Virus record (IMG/VR): IMGVR_UViG_3300008448_000060 | Location: 1-64,000 of that record | Origin: a virus | DNA length: 64,000 bases | Direction: 5' to 3' (one strand) | Part shown: positions 21,192 to 30,048 of the stretch, one piece after another | Layout of the letters: the number at the start of each line of letters is the position of its first letter | How positions within the stretch are numbered: the first letter of the stretch is position 1 | Program-made: the position numbers and the translations under genes | The notes under the pieces: model-generated | What the model was told of the DNA's origin: nothing | Database searches by the model: none | What the model saw: the letters and a program-made list of their open reading frames with translations, nothing else

Positions 21192-21386
21192 ATGGCTAAG
21201 AAGAAAAAACAAACTGTTTCAGATATTATTGATAGAATTGAAGAAGATTTGATGACTCTTCGTGATAAAGTTGAAGAACTTGAAAATCACGAATGTTGCG
21301 AAGAGGAGGACGAAGATGACTCAGAAGAAGATACCGACTGGGATGAAGATTCGGACTCTGATAGCTTTGAGGAAGATGAAGAATAA
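21192..21386 (+). CDS. Small, extremely acidic protein with coiled-coil N-terminus, 64 aa
   Basis: The first 35 residues are MAKKKKQTVSDIIDRIEEDL followed by a heptad-like helix ending in an HECCEEE cysteine pair. The last 30 residues are almost only Asp, Glu and Ser. It has an AGGAG ribosome site. I recognise no family. Possibilities are a fibre-assembly chaperone (it sits between two fibre genes), or a DNA-mimic type protein because of the acidic tail. The sequence alone does not decide. It differs sharply in composition from the neighbouring Thr/Ser-rich fibre genes. Confidence 0.5.
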   Translation: MAKKKKQTVSDIIDRIEEDLMTLRDKVEELENHECCEEEDEDDSEEDTDWDEDSDSDSFEEDEE

Positions 21387-21427
21387 ACAAAATCAAAATA
21401 AAAAAAAGAAAAAATAGGAAATAACTG

Positions 21428-21784
21428 ATGGCGACAATAATTAAATTAAAAGGTTCAGCAGTACCGAATCTTGCGCCATCAGTTAATGATTTAAGTTATA
21501 AAGAAGTTGCGTTAAATTACGCAGACGGAAGATTGTATTATAAGAATGCTGCAGGACAAATAGCATATTTTAGTGCTGGTGCTACAGCAGGTGGTCAAGA
21601 AGGACAAGATGACGATCTATTTAATCAATTAGCGTTTGCAATTAAATTTGGTGCATTCCCTTTAGCTGATTATGGTAATATAACTGACCCAACAAGTGAT
21701 GCCTTTGGTCAAGTAGTTTTATTTACTTATGACAATATGGCAACAGAGGGATTAAGAATTATTGACAACGAAGGATTAGTATAA
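21428..21784 (+). CDS. Small fibre-associated protein, 118 aa
   Basis: The N-terminus MATIIKLKGSAVPNLAPSVN followed by KEVALNYADGRLYYKNAAGQ is the short collar/anchor module of marine phage fibres, where a virtual-grid ADGRLYYK phrase is common. The middle holds QLAFAIKFGAFPLADYG, related to the hydrophobic IALG endings of other proteins here. It stops one base before the next fibre gene. Probably a separate N-terminal attachment subunit for that fibre. Confidence 0.5.
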   Translation: MATIIKLKGSAVPNLAPSVNDLSYKEVALNYADGRLYYKNAAGQIAYFSAGATAGGQEGQDDDLFNQLAFAIKFGAFPLADYGNITDPTSDAFGQVVLFTYDNMATEGLRIIDNEGLV

Positions 21785-21785
21785 A

Positions 21786-24700
21786 ATGCCAACACAATTA
21801 CAATTACGAAGAGGAACAACAGCTCAACACTCATCTTTCACAGGTGTAGTTGGTGAAGTCACAATTAATACATCAAAGAAAACAGCAGTCGTACATGACG
21901 GATCAACAGCAGGTGGTCTTGAATTACTTCGTGCTGATATGTCAAACGTATTCGCTTCAGCAACTCCAACATTCACTTCTTTAAATACATCAGGTGACGT
22001 ATCTGTAGGTGGTAATTTAACTGTCACTGGTACAACTACATTTAATGGTGGCACTATCACTATGGGTGATGCTGACACTGATAATGTTGTATTTGGCGCA
22101 GATGTAAATTCAAATATATTACCAAATACTGATAACACATACGCATTAGGTAGTTCAGCTAAAAAATGGTCAGATGTTAGATCAGTTTTATTAACTACAA
22201 CAAGTGATGCTACAATCGGTGGTGATGTAGCTATTAATGGTGGCGATCTAACAACTTCTCAAACAACTTTCAATTTATTAAATACAACAGCAACTACTCT
22301 AAACATAGGTGGTTCTTCTACAGCAACTGCAATTGGTTCAAATAGTGGAACTACTACTATTAAAGCAGATTTAACAGTTGATGGTGATGTTCAAGTCAAA
22401 GGTGGTGATTTAACTACTAACCAAACTACATTTAATTTATTAAATACAACAGCAACTACTCTAAACATGGGTGGTGCTGCTACATCTTTAAATCTTGGTG
22501 CTAATTCTGGTACAACAACAGTAAATAATAATTTAACAGTCACAGGAAATTTAACTGTAAATGGTACAACGACAACTGTTAATTCTACAACTTTAACTGT
22601 AGATGATAAAAATATAGAATTAGCTTCAGTTGCTTCTCCTACAGATATTACAGCCGATGGTGCTGGTATTACAATTAAAGGTGCAACAGATAAAACATTT
22701 AATTGGGTAGATGCTACAGATGCATTTACTTCATCAGAACATTTAGCACTTGCTTCAGGAAAAAATTTATACTTAAATGGATCAACATCTGGAACAACTA
22801 CACTTACTCCTTCAGCTACTGCTTCAGGAACTTTAACACTTCCAGCTGCAACTGATACATTAGTTGGTAAAGCTACAACAGATACTTTAACAAATAAATC
22901 AGTTTCATTAACTACTAATACCATTACTGGTACATTAGCAGAATTCAATACTGCATTATCAGATGATAATTTCGTTTCATTAACTGGAACAGAAACATTA
23001 ACAAATAAGACATTAACATCTCCTAGAATTAGTTCGATTGTATCAGCTACAACAGTAAATTATAGTTCAGCTGGAGGAGATTGGACATCTAACTCCTTCT
23101 ACGTAGAACCAGAACAAAATCAAATTAGCATAAACACAAATCTTGCTGAACCAAATTTTTCTAATTATCTTGCTGCCACTACAGCAGGAACTGTGTTCGT
23201 TGTCACATATAATAATAGCACGACAGCTACCTTAACACAAAGTGGAAGTTCAAGTTTTTTTGGAGCACAACTGAATATTCCAGTGACAGGAGCAACAGGA
23301 GCACAACTGAATATTGTTGCAATTTCGATTTCAACAACGAATACTATCACAGTACCATCAGCAACTGACACTTTAGTTGGTCGTGCAACTACAGATACAT
23401 TAACGAATAAATCAATCAATTTAGCTAATAATACAATTACTGGAACTACAGCTCAATTTAATACAGCTTTATCAGATGATAATTTTGTTACAATTAGTGG
23501 TACTGAAACATTAACAAATAAAACTTTAACTTCACCAGTTATAACAACTATTAACACTACAAGTAATTCTAGCATAGCATTATCACCAAATGGAACAGGA
23601 GTTGTAAATGTTCCTTCTGGTTATACTGGAAGAGCAGGATTTGGTGCTAATTCTCTTGTTCCAAAATCTTATGTTGATGCTCTTGAAGCAGGTCTTCATG
23701 TTCATGCTGCAGTAAAAGCTGCAACAACAGATACACTTGCAAATTTAACAAGTGGTACTGTCACATATGAAAATGGTACAGACGGAGTTGGTGCGACATT
23801 AACATTACAAAATGCTTTAACAACTTTAGATACATCATACACAGTAGTAAGTGGTGATAGACTTTTAATTAAAAATCAAGCAAATGCTGCTCATAATGGT
23901 ATCTATACTATTGACGCAACAAGAACAATATTAACAAGAGCGACAGATTTTGATTCTGTTTCAGAAGTTGCGAGTGGAGACTTTTTATTCGTATCATTCG
24001 GAACACAATTTGGAAGTCAAGGATTTGTACAAACAGTTCCAATGGTCACATTCGGAACTACAGATATTTCGTTTACTCAATTTTCTGGTGCTGGTCAAAT
24101 AACAGCTGGAAATGGATTAACAAAAGATGGTAATACAATTGACGCAGTTGGAACTGCAGATCGTATTACTGTAAATGCAAACAGTATTGATATTGCTTCA
24201 ACATATGCTGGTCAAAACACAATTACAACATTAGGAACAATTTCAAGTGGAACATGGCAAGGCACAGTAATTGCTGGTGAATATGGTGGAACTGGAGTAA
24301 ATAATTCTGGTAAAACACTTACACTTGGTGGCAATTTCACACATAGTGGTGCACATACTCTTAGTTTAACAACTACTGCAAACACATCAATAACTTTACC
24401 AACAACTGGAACTCTTGCAACTTTAGATGGTTCTGAAACATTAACGAATAAAACATTAACATCACCTGTTATTTCAAGCATTTCTAACACAGGAACTTTA
24501 ACATTACCAACTTCTACTGATACATTAGTTGGAAGAGCAACTACAGATACATTAACAAATAAAACATTAACATCTCCTAGAATTGGGACTAATATTTTAG
24601 ATACAAATGGAAATAGTTTATTAGCATTAACAGCAACAGCTTCAGCAGTAAATCAATTAACACTTGCAAATGCTGCAACAACAAATCGTCCTACTATTTC

Positions 24701-25031
24701 TGCTACAGGTACTGATACAAATATTGGAATTAGTATTACACCAAAAGGAACTGGAACAATTGTTGTAGGAAATTCAGTTATACCATCAGCTGATAGCACA
24801 ATGGACTTAGGAGCAACAGGTGCTAAGTTTAGAGATTTATATTTATCTGGGAATTCAATTATTATGGGAACTACGAAAATAATGATGCATGCAGATGGTT
24901 ATTTACAATTCAACACAAACTCAGGAGGAGGATATCCTGCAGGAAGTAATGTGTCTGTCGCAACTGCGGCAAATGGGATTGCCGCAACTAGTGGCACTGC
25001 TGCAGCATTTGCAATTGCCCTTGGAGGTTAA
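21786..25031 (+). CDS. Large tail fibre protein, 1081 aa, repeat-rich
   Basis: Starts MPTQLQLRRGTTAQHSSFTG followed by EVTINTSKKTAVVHDG, the N-terminal motif of many phage tail fibres and tropism-determinant proteins. The shaft contains repeated units: two copies of a TTSQTTFNLLNTTATTLN-type block near residues 155-180 and 207-232, and five LTNK blocks, several in the form LTGTETLTNKTLTSP. Residues 625-838 duplicate a module of the 863-residue fibre. The tail end has SGGGYPAGSNVSVATAANGI and finishes AAAFAIALGG. It is likely a long or short tail fibre carrying host specificity. The gene ends two bases before gp13. Confidence 0.68.
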   Translation: MPTQLQLRRGTTAQHSSFTGVVGEVTINTSKKTAVVHDGSTAGGLELLRADMSNVFASATPTFTSLNTSGDVSVGGNLTVTGTTTFNGGTITMGDADTDNVVFGADVNSNILPNTDNTYALGSSAKKWSDVRSVLLTTTSDATIGGDVAINGGDLTTSQTTFNLLNTTATTLNIGGSSTATAIGSNSGTTTIKADLTVDGDVQVKGGDLTTNQTTFNLLNTTATTLNMGGAATSLNLGANSGTTTVNNNLTVTGNLTVNGTTTTVNSTTLTVDDKNIELASVASPTDITADGAGITIKGATDKTFNWVDATDAFTSSEHLALASGKNLYLNGSTSGTTTLTPSATASGTLTLPAATDTLVGKATTDTLTNKSVSLTTNTITGTLAEFNTALSDDNFVSLTGTETLTNKTLTSPRISSIVSATTVNYSSAGGDWTSNSFYVEPEQNQISINTNLAEPNFSNYLAATTAGTVFVVTYNNSTTATLTQSGSSSFFGAQLNIPVTGATGAQLNIVAISISTTNTITVPSATDTLVGRATTDTLTNKSINLANNTITGTTAQFNTALSDDNFVTISGTETLTNKTLTSPVITTINTTSNSSIALSPNGTGVVNVPSGYTGRAGFGANSLVPKSYVDALEAGLHVHAAVKAATTDTLANLTSGTVTYENGTDGVGATLTLQNALTTLDTSYTVVSGDRLLIKNQANAAHNGIYTIDATRTILTRATDFDSVSEVASGDFLFVSFGTQFGSQGFVQTVPMVTFGTTDISFTQFSGAGQITAGNGLTKDGNTIDAVGTADRITVNANSIDIASTYAGQNTITTLGTISSGTWQGTVIAGEYGGTGVNNSGKTLTLGGNFTHSGAHTLSLTTTANTSITLPTTGTLATLDGSETLTNKTLTSPVISSISNTGTLTLPTSTDTLVGRATTDTLTNKTLTSPRIGTNILDTNGNSLLALTATASAVNQLTLANAATTNRPTISATGTDTNIGISITPKGTGTIVVGNSVIPSADSTMDLGATGAKFRDLYLSGNSIIMGTTKIMMHADGYLQFNTNSGGGYPAGSNVSVATAANGIAATSGTAAAFAIALGG
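22240..22478 (+). repeat. Tandem imperfect direct repeat inside the large fibre gene
   Basis: Blocks at about 22240-22316 and 22402-22478 are near-identical. Both encode GGDLTTxQTTFNLLNTTATT followed by LN[IM]GG, including a long identical stretch over TTTATTAAATACAACAGCAA. This is a shaft-repeat duplication that could mediate slippage or recombination. Confidence 0.7.
23659..24296 (+). repeat. Fibre module, copy 2 (paralogous with 20263-21000)
   Basis: Second copy of the module described in the 863-residue fibre, lying in residues about 625-838 of this protein. Copy 2 is shorter because the AGQGLALTGTTFDIVLQTNG region of copy 1 is reduced to AGNGLTKDGNTIDAVG. Confidence 0.75.
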
Positions 25032-25033
25032 TT

Positions 25034-25774
25034 ATGCCTGTCTCTACAAGAGAAGGACTTAAAGATTACGCACTTAGAAAATTAGGTGCACCAGTTGTAG
25101 AAATTAACGTTGATGATGGTCAATTAGAAGATCGTCTAGATGAAGCAATAGAATATTTCAATATTAATCATTGGGATGGTTCTGAACGTACTTATGTTTC
25201 ACATCTAATTACAAATCAAGATATTAGCAATAAGTACATTCCTGTTGCTGATATAGTTTATGGTGTGAGTAAGGTGTTCCCTATATATGCAGGGTCATCA
25301 ACTAGTAAAAATATATTTGATTTACAATATCAATTAAGATTAAATGATTTGTATGATTTAACATCTACTTCGATTGTTTATTTTACAACAGTAATGAATC
25401 ATTTACAATTACTTGATACAATATTAAATGGTCAACCTTTATTTCGTTTTAATCGTTTAACAAACAGATTAAATATAGATATTAAATGGGGAACTGCTGT
25501 AAAAGCTGGCGATTATATTATATATGATGGATATAAAGCAATAGATCCTGCTTCATTTACTAAAATGTATAATGAGCCATGGTTGAAATCTTATACCACT
25601 GCTCTTTTTAAAGCACAGTGGGGAACTAATTTAAAAAAATTTTCAGGATTAGAACTTCCTGGAGGTGTGACACTTGATGGTGATAAACTATATGCTGAAG
25701 CAAAAGAAGAAATTAAAGAATTAGAAGACACATTAGTTGGAAAGAACGCACCATTAGAATTTTCAGTAGGATAA
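25034..25774 (+). CDS. 13: Neck protein gp13
   Basis: The N-terminus STREGLKDYALRKLGAPVVE followed by INVDDGQLEDRLDEAIEYFNINHWDGSE is the diagnostic opening of T4 gp13. Together with gp14, gp13 closes the filled head and joins it to the tail. At 246 residues it is shorter than T4 gp13 (309) but normal for marine relatives. It is followed by gp14, gp15 and terminase in the classical order, five bases before gp14, so it is part of the late head-completion operon. Confidence 0.9.
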   Translation: MPVSTREGLKDYALRKLGAPVVEINVDDGQLEDRLDEAIEYFNINHWDGSERTYVSHLITNQDISNKYIPVADIVYGVSKVFPIYAGSSTSKNIFDLQYQLRLNDLYDLTSTSIVYFTTVMNHLQLLDTILNGQPLFRFNRLTNRLNIDIKWGTAVKAGDYIIYDGYKAIDPASFTKMYNEPWLKSYTTALFKAQWGTNLKKFSGLELPGGVTLDGDKLYAEAKEEIKELEDTLVGKNAPLEFSVG

Positions 25775-25778
25775 ACAT

Positions 25779-26696
25779 ATGTCTAGAAATGTTTATTTTA
25801 CACAAGGAACTGCTAATGAGCAAAACCTAATAGAAGATTTAATTATAGAATCTTTAGGAATTTATGCTCAAACTGTATATTATATACCAAGAAAATATGT
25901 AAATAAAGATCAAATTCTTGGTGAAGATACATTAAGTACATTTAATCATGCTTACCCAGTTGAAATGTATTTTGAAAATGTAAAAGATTATGATGGAGCA
26001 GGTTCTTTTGTAAGCAAATTTGGTTTAATGATTGAATCATCAGCTACATTAGTTGTAGCAAGAAGAAGATGGAATCAATTAGTTGGTCAATATGGTAATA
26101 CGATTTTAACAAATCGTCCAGTTGAAGGAGATTTAATTTATTTCCCTTTAACTAAAAGTTTATTTGAAATAAGATTTGTAAAAGATAAAGATCCTTTTTA
26201 TCAATTAGGAAAACTTTATACTTATAAATTACAAGTTGAATTATTTCAATATTCTTCTGAAAAAATTGATACAGGTGTACCTGAAATTGATGTATTTGAA
26301 CCATTAAAAACATTCAATACTGATCCTACACGTAATGAAGTAATGTATGTAAATTCTATTACGTTTACGAATCTTGGTGCAGGTTATTTGGTGGCACCAA
26401 CAATAACATTTAATGGTGGAAATCCACTTACAAATGCTACAGCTACTTGTACTATATTAAATGGTAAAATAAATAGTGCTACGATTACAAACGTTGGAAA
26501 TGGTTTTAAGAGTGTACCTACAATTTCAATAAGTGCACCACCAGCTGGAGGAATTCAAGCTGTTGCTACTTGTACTTTAAATATGAATATTGATAAACAA
26601 GGTGGCTTTGGTGATAACGTCTCAGTTAAAGTTGAAAGAGATGTGAATAATAATAAAGTGGCATGGTCTGAAAATAATCCATTTGGAGAATTTTAA
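25779..26696 (+). CDS. 14: Neck protein gp14 with C-terminal beta-repeat extension
   Basis: Residues 1-180 (SRNVYFTQGTANEQNLIEDL, YIPRKYVNKDQILGED, ESSATLVVARRRWNQ, NRPVEGDLIYFP) match T4 gp14, the neck ring under gp13. At 305 residues it is longer than T4 gp14 (256). Residues about 191-268 are two glycine-containing beta repeats (ITFTNLGAGYLVAPTITFNG and SATITNVGNGFKSVPTISIS) inserted before the conserved WSENNPFGEF tail. The same kind of repeat appears in gp8 here, suggesting a surface decoration module. Confidence 0.9.
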   Translation: MSRNVYFTQGTANEQNLIEDLIIESLGIYAQTVYYIPRKYVNKDQILGEDTLSTFNHAYPVEMYFENVKDYDGAGSFVSKFGLMIESSATLVVARRRWNQLVGQYGNTILTNRPVEGDLIYFPLTKSLFEIRFVKDKDPFYQLGKLYTYKLQVELFQYSSEKIDTGVPEIDVFEPLKTFNTDPTRNEVMYVNSITFTNLGAGYLVAPTITFNGGNPLTNATATCTILNGKINSATITNVGNGFKSVPTISISAPPAGGIQAVATCTLNMNIDKQGGFGDNVSVKVERDVNNNKVAWSENNPFGEF

Positions 26697-26698
26697 TC

Positions 26699-27460
26699 AT
26701 GTTAAATAAACCACCATATTATCACGAAACAATACGAAATTGTATTATAGGATTTGCAAAAATATTTTCAGATCTTAAAATTGAAAGAAAAAAAGCAAAC
26801 GGAACAGTAGAACAAACGTTATTAATTCCAATTGCTTATGCTCCGAAAGAAAAATGGATACAACGTATAGAACAAGATCCTACTCTTTCTAATCAAGTGA
26901 TGACTACTTTACCTCGTCTTTCTTTTGAAATGACTGGGTTGAATTTAGATGCGACAAGAAAAGTTTCACGTATGGCATCTATTGATAAGAATAAAACACT
27001 TGGAGCTGGAGTAAATACAGCAAATAGAGTATTCGCTCCTGTACCATATAATTTAGATATAAATTTATATTGTATATCTAAAAATACAGAGGATGGTTTA
27101 CAAATAGTAGAACAAATTCTACCTTATTTTACACCAGAATTCACGATGAGTATTCAATCGATGAAAACACCTCTTGATATTGTCACTGATGTTCCTATTA
27201 TTTTAAATAGTGTTACATTTGTAGATGAATATGATGGTACTTTTGAGACACGTAGGTTTGTGACATGGACATTAGGTTTTCAATTAAAACTTAATCTTTT
27301 TGGATATGCAAACCCAGATGGTAAAATTATATCTAAAACGATTGTTGATATTGGCAATCCAGATAGACAAAACACGATAATAGCTAACCTAAATACAGGT
27401 GGAATTACGAGTGAAACATGGGAAGATATATTTAAAACTTCCGAATACGATATAACATAA
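26699..27460 (+). CDS. 15: Tail sheath stabilising/terminator protein gp15
   Basis: The N-terminus LNKPPYYHETIRNCIIGFAK followed by IFSDLKIER and PIAYAPKEKWIQRIEQDP is the conserved core of T4 gp15, whose hexamer caps the completed tail and binds the neck. Length is 253 residues (T4: 272). It starts two bases after gp14. The C-terminal part (GITSETWEDIFKTSEYDIT) is variable in the family. Confidence 0.92.
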   Translation: MLNKPPYYHETIRNCIIGFAKIFSDLKIERKKANGTVEQTLLIPIAYAPKEKWIQRIEQDPTLSNQVMTTLPRLSFEMTGLNLDATRKVSRMASIDKNKTLGAGVNTANRVFAPVPYNLDINLYCISKNTEDGLQIVEQILPYFTPEFTMSIQSMKTPLDIVTDVPIILNSVTFVDEYDGTFETRRFVTWTLGFQLKLNLFGYANPDGKIISKTIVDIGNPDRQNTIIANLNTGGITSETWEDIFKTSEYDIT

Positions 27461-27472
27461 TAGGAAACAAAT

Positions 27473-28399
27473 ATGGCAAAACAGATAATTGGAGTTGGTT
27501 TAACACCAAATGACGGAACAGGTAATACTTTACGTGATGGTGGTGTAAAAATTAATTCTAACTTTGACGAATTATATAACGCATTAGGTGGAAGCACTGT
27601 GCGTGTTGCAATACCATCAACAGCTATTTCAAATGGCGCAACACTTAAATTTGATGGAACTAATTTCGTACCAAACACAGATATAGACACAAATACTACT
27701 TATGCCATTAGTGCTGAAACAGTAGCAAGTGGTGCAAAAGTAAGATTAACAGGATCAGATGCAACAACTGATGATGTATCAATTTTATCAGCAAATGCTG
27801 GACTTACAATCACTCGTACTGATGCAAGTACAATAACTGTTACAAATAATAATCCAGCTCCTGTCACTTTTTCTTTAAGTGCTGAAGCTATTCAAGCAGG
27901 TCAAAGAACAATTCGTTTAACAGGATCAAATGCTTCATTATCTGATATTGCGATTATTGCTGGTACTGGTATGTCAATATCAAATCCAACTGCTTCAGCT
28001 ATTACTTTAGATGCTGCAATTTCTTCAGTGAATGGAGCAACTGGTGCAATTATTACAAATAGAACATATTCTTTTGGTGGTGCTACAACTAGTAATTATC
28101 TAGTGACTGGTCCAGGATTGCCTGTAGCTGGATCAAATGACCCAGACATTATTGCGCAAAGAGGTGAAACTATAAGATTTACAAATACACGTTCAGGACA
28201 AATTTTAGAAATACTTGATTCTTCTAACGTTGCTCCAGCAAACGATTATATTTCATCACAAGGTGCTTCTCCAAATATAGCAGACCAAAATCAAACGATT
28301 ACATTTACAATACCGATGTCTGCTGCTACAGGAAACACATTTAAATATCGCAGTCAAGCTGAACCTGCGAATATGTTAGGAAATATAGTAGTTATATAA
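27473..28399 (+). CDS. Virion protein with fibre-type N-terminus and cupredoxin-like C-terminus
   Basis: Residues 1-40 (IGVGLTPNDGTGNTLRDGGV, then KINSNFDELYNALGG) are a module at the start of many phage structural proteins. Residues 60-190 are beta repeats (VRLTGSDATTDDVSILSANA). The last about 105 residues (YLVTGPGLPVAGSNDPDIIA, QRGETIRFTN, TFKYRSQAEPANMLGNIVVI) resemble the plastocyanin-like domain of marine phage virion proteins, in which a C..H...M copper site would lie in the last loop. Here those positions are Arg and Glu, so copper binding is not expected. It occupies the place where T4 has gene 16, but is not a small terminase. Confidence 0.55.
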   Translation: MAKQIIGVGLTPNDGTGNTLRDGGVKINSNFDELYNALGGSTVRVAIPSTAISNGATLKFDGTNFVPNTDIDTNTTYAISAETVASGAKVRLTGSDATTDDVSILSANAGLTITRTDASTITVTNNNPAPVTFSLSAEAIQAGQRTIRLTGSNASLSDIAIIAGTGMSISNPTASAITLDAAISSVNGATGAIITNRTYSFGGATTSNYLVTGPGLPVAGSNDPDIIAQRGETIRFTNTRSGQILEILDSSNVAPANDYISSQGASPNIADQNQTITFTIPMSAATGNTFKYRSQAEPANMLGNIVVI

Positions 28400-28418
28400 T
28401 AAGGGGTGGTTAGGGCTT

Positions 28419-30002
28419 ATGCCTACAAATTTTTATAATGCAAACACAGCACTTAAAGCTGTTGGCGTAAAAGTAAAATTTACAAAACAAGAAGTACAAG
28501 AATTTCTTAAATGTAAAGAAGACCCAATTTACTTTATAGAAAATTATTGTAAAATAGTTTCATTAGATTTAGGATTAATTCCTTTCGCTTTATATGATTG
28601 TCAAAAAGAAAAAGTAAGAACAATCATGAATAATCGTAAAGTGATTTTAATGGAAGGAAGACAGCAAGGAAAAACTATTACTTCTGCTGCATGTATTGTT
28701 CATTATACATTGTTTAATGATAACGTCACTGTTGGTATATTAGCAAATAAAGGAAGTACCGCAAGAGAAGTTTTAGATCGTTATCAATTAATGTATGAAA
28801 ATTTACCTTTATGGTTGCAACAAGGTGTTGTGACTTGGAATAAAGGAGATATAGAATTAGAAAATGGTAGCAAAGTATTTACTTCTGCTACAACGCCAAG
28901 TGCGATACGTGGTAAGTCAGTTAATTGGTTATATATTGATGAAGCTGCAATTATACCAAATCAAATCGCAGAAGAATTTTTTACTTCAGTTTATCCTACT
29001 ATTATGGCAGGAGAAACTACAAAAATATTATTAAGTTCTACTCCATTAGGATATAATCACTTTTGGAAATTTTGGAATGATGCTGTAAATAATAAAAATG
29101 GATTTAAAAATCTTTTTATTCCTTACGATAAAATTCCAGGACGTGATAAAGCTTGGGCTGAAGCACAAAGAAAATTACTTGGTGATATAAAATTTAATCA
29201 AGAAATACTTTGTGAATTTTTAGGAAGTTCACTTACACTTATTAATGGTGAAACTTTAAGAAATTTATCTCCTAAACCATTTATATATTCTAAAGATGGT
29301 TTAGATATATTAGAAAAGCCTGAACCAAATCATAAGTATGTAATTGTAGTTGATTTGAGTAAAGGAACAGGAAGAGATTATACAGCATTTAGCATTTTTG
29401 ATATAACAGAAATGCCTTATAAAGTTGTAGGTAAATATCGTTCTAATACAATTAGCATATTACTCATTCCAAGTATTATAGATAAAGTTGGAAGAGATTA
29501 TAATAAAGCTTTTGTGTTGATTGAAATTAATAGTGGTGAAACAGTTCCCTATATATTACATAGTGAATTAGAATATGAGAACATTATCTTTGTTGCAAGA
29601 CATAAGAATGAAGGACAAAGAATTACTGGTGGATTTGGTGATAAATCAAGTGCACTAGGTGTTACAACTGATGTAGCTGTAAAAAGAAAAGGTTGTAGCA
29701 TATTAAAGAATTTAATTGAGAATAATAGTTTATTAATATTTGATTCAACTATTATTAGCGAATTAACTACATTTATCAGCAAAAATGGTTATTTTTCAGC
29801 TGACGATGGCTATACTGATGATTTAGTGATGACGTGTGTACTCTTTGCTTGGCTTACTGGTGACGTATATTTTAGAGAAATCACTGATGTAAACATAAGA
29901 AAAGAGTTATATAAAAAACAAATACAAGAGATTGAAGAAGAGTTGACTCCATTTGGCTTCTTAAATGATGGAAATGATCGAGAAAACCCTTCGAATTTTT
30001 GA
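28419..30002 (+). CDS. 17: Terminase large subunit gp17 (packaging ATPase/nuclease)
   Basis: The motor that cuts concatemeric DNA and drives it into the prohead. Walker A EGRQQGKTI at residues 79-87, Walker B WLYIDEAA at 170-177, coupling motif LLSSTP at 204-209. The C-terminal RNase H-like nuclease begins at YVIVVDLSKGTGRDYTAF (Asp312), and a late acidic pair occurs in DDGYTDDLVM. Length is 527 residues, against 610 in T4. No small terminase gene 16 was identified next to it. The Shine-Dalgarno AAGGGG is about 10 bases from the start. Confidence 0.95.
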   Translation: MPTNFYNANTALKAVGVKVKFTKQEVQEFLKCKEDPIYFIENYCKIVSLDLGLIPFALYDCQKEKVRTIMNNRKVILMEGRQQGKTITSAACIVHYTLFNDNVTVGILANKGSTAREVLDRYQLMYENLPLWLQQGVVTWNKGDIELENGSKVFTSATTPSAIRGKSVNWLYIDEAAIIPNQIAEEFFTSVYPTIMAGETTKILLSSTPLGYNHFWKFWNDAVNNKNGFKNLFIPYDKIPGRDKAWAEAQRKLLGDIKFNQEILCEFLGSSLTLINGETLRNLSPKPFIYSKDGLDILEKPEPNHKYVIVVDLSKGTGRDYTAFSIFDITEMPYKVVGKYRSNTISILLIPSIIDKVGRDYNKAFVLIEINSGETVPYILHSELEYENIIFVARHKNEGQRITGGFGDKSSALGVTTDVAVKRKGCSILKNLIENNSLLIFDSTIISELTTFISKNGYFSADDGYTDDLVMTCVLFAWLTGDVYFREITDVNIRKELYKKQIQEIEEELTPFGFLNDGNDRENPSNF

Positions 30003-30007
30003 AAAAA

Positions 30008-30014
30008 CTAAATA
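30008..30014 (+). promoter_or_regulatory. CTAAATA late promoter for gp18-gp19
   Basis: CTAAATA directly after the gp17 stop. This is the marine T4-like version of the T4 late -10 element (TATAAATA), recognised by RNA polymerase with gp55. Expected transcription start is near 30021, giving a leader of about 50 bases before the sheath gene. Confidence 0.6.
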
Positions 30015-30028
30015 GGTAAGAGAAATAG

Positions 30029-30048
30029 CACGTTTGTCAAGAAACGTG
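30029..30048 (+). promoter_or_regulatory. 5'-leader hairpin of tail sheath mRNA
   Basis: CACGTTT, a six-base loop (GTCAAG), then AAACGTG: a perfect 7-bp stem lying some 8 bases from the predicted late mRNA 5' end and about 12 bases before the AGAGGAGAG ribosome site. It may stabilise the very abundant sheath mRNA; this is an inference. Confidence 0.5.

Noticed and set aside
27473-28399. Small terminase gp16 between gp15 and gp17
   Set aside because: The gene there has fibre and cupredoxin-like features, no helix-turn-helix and is larger than gp16.
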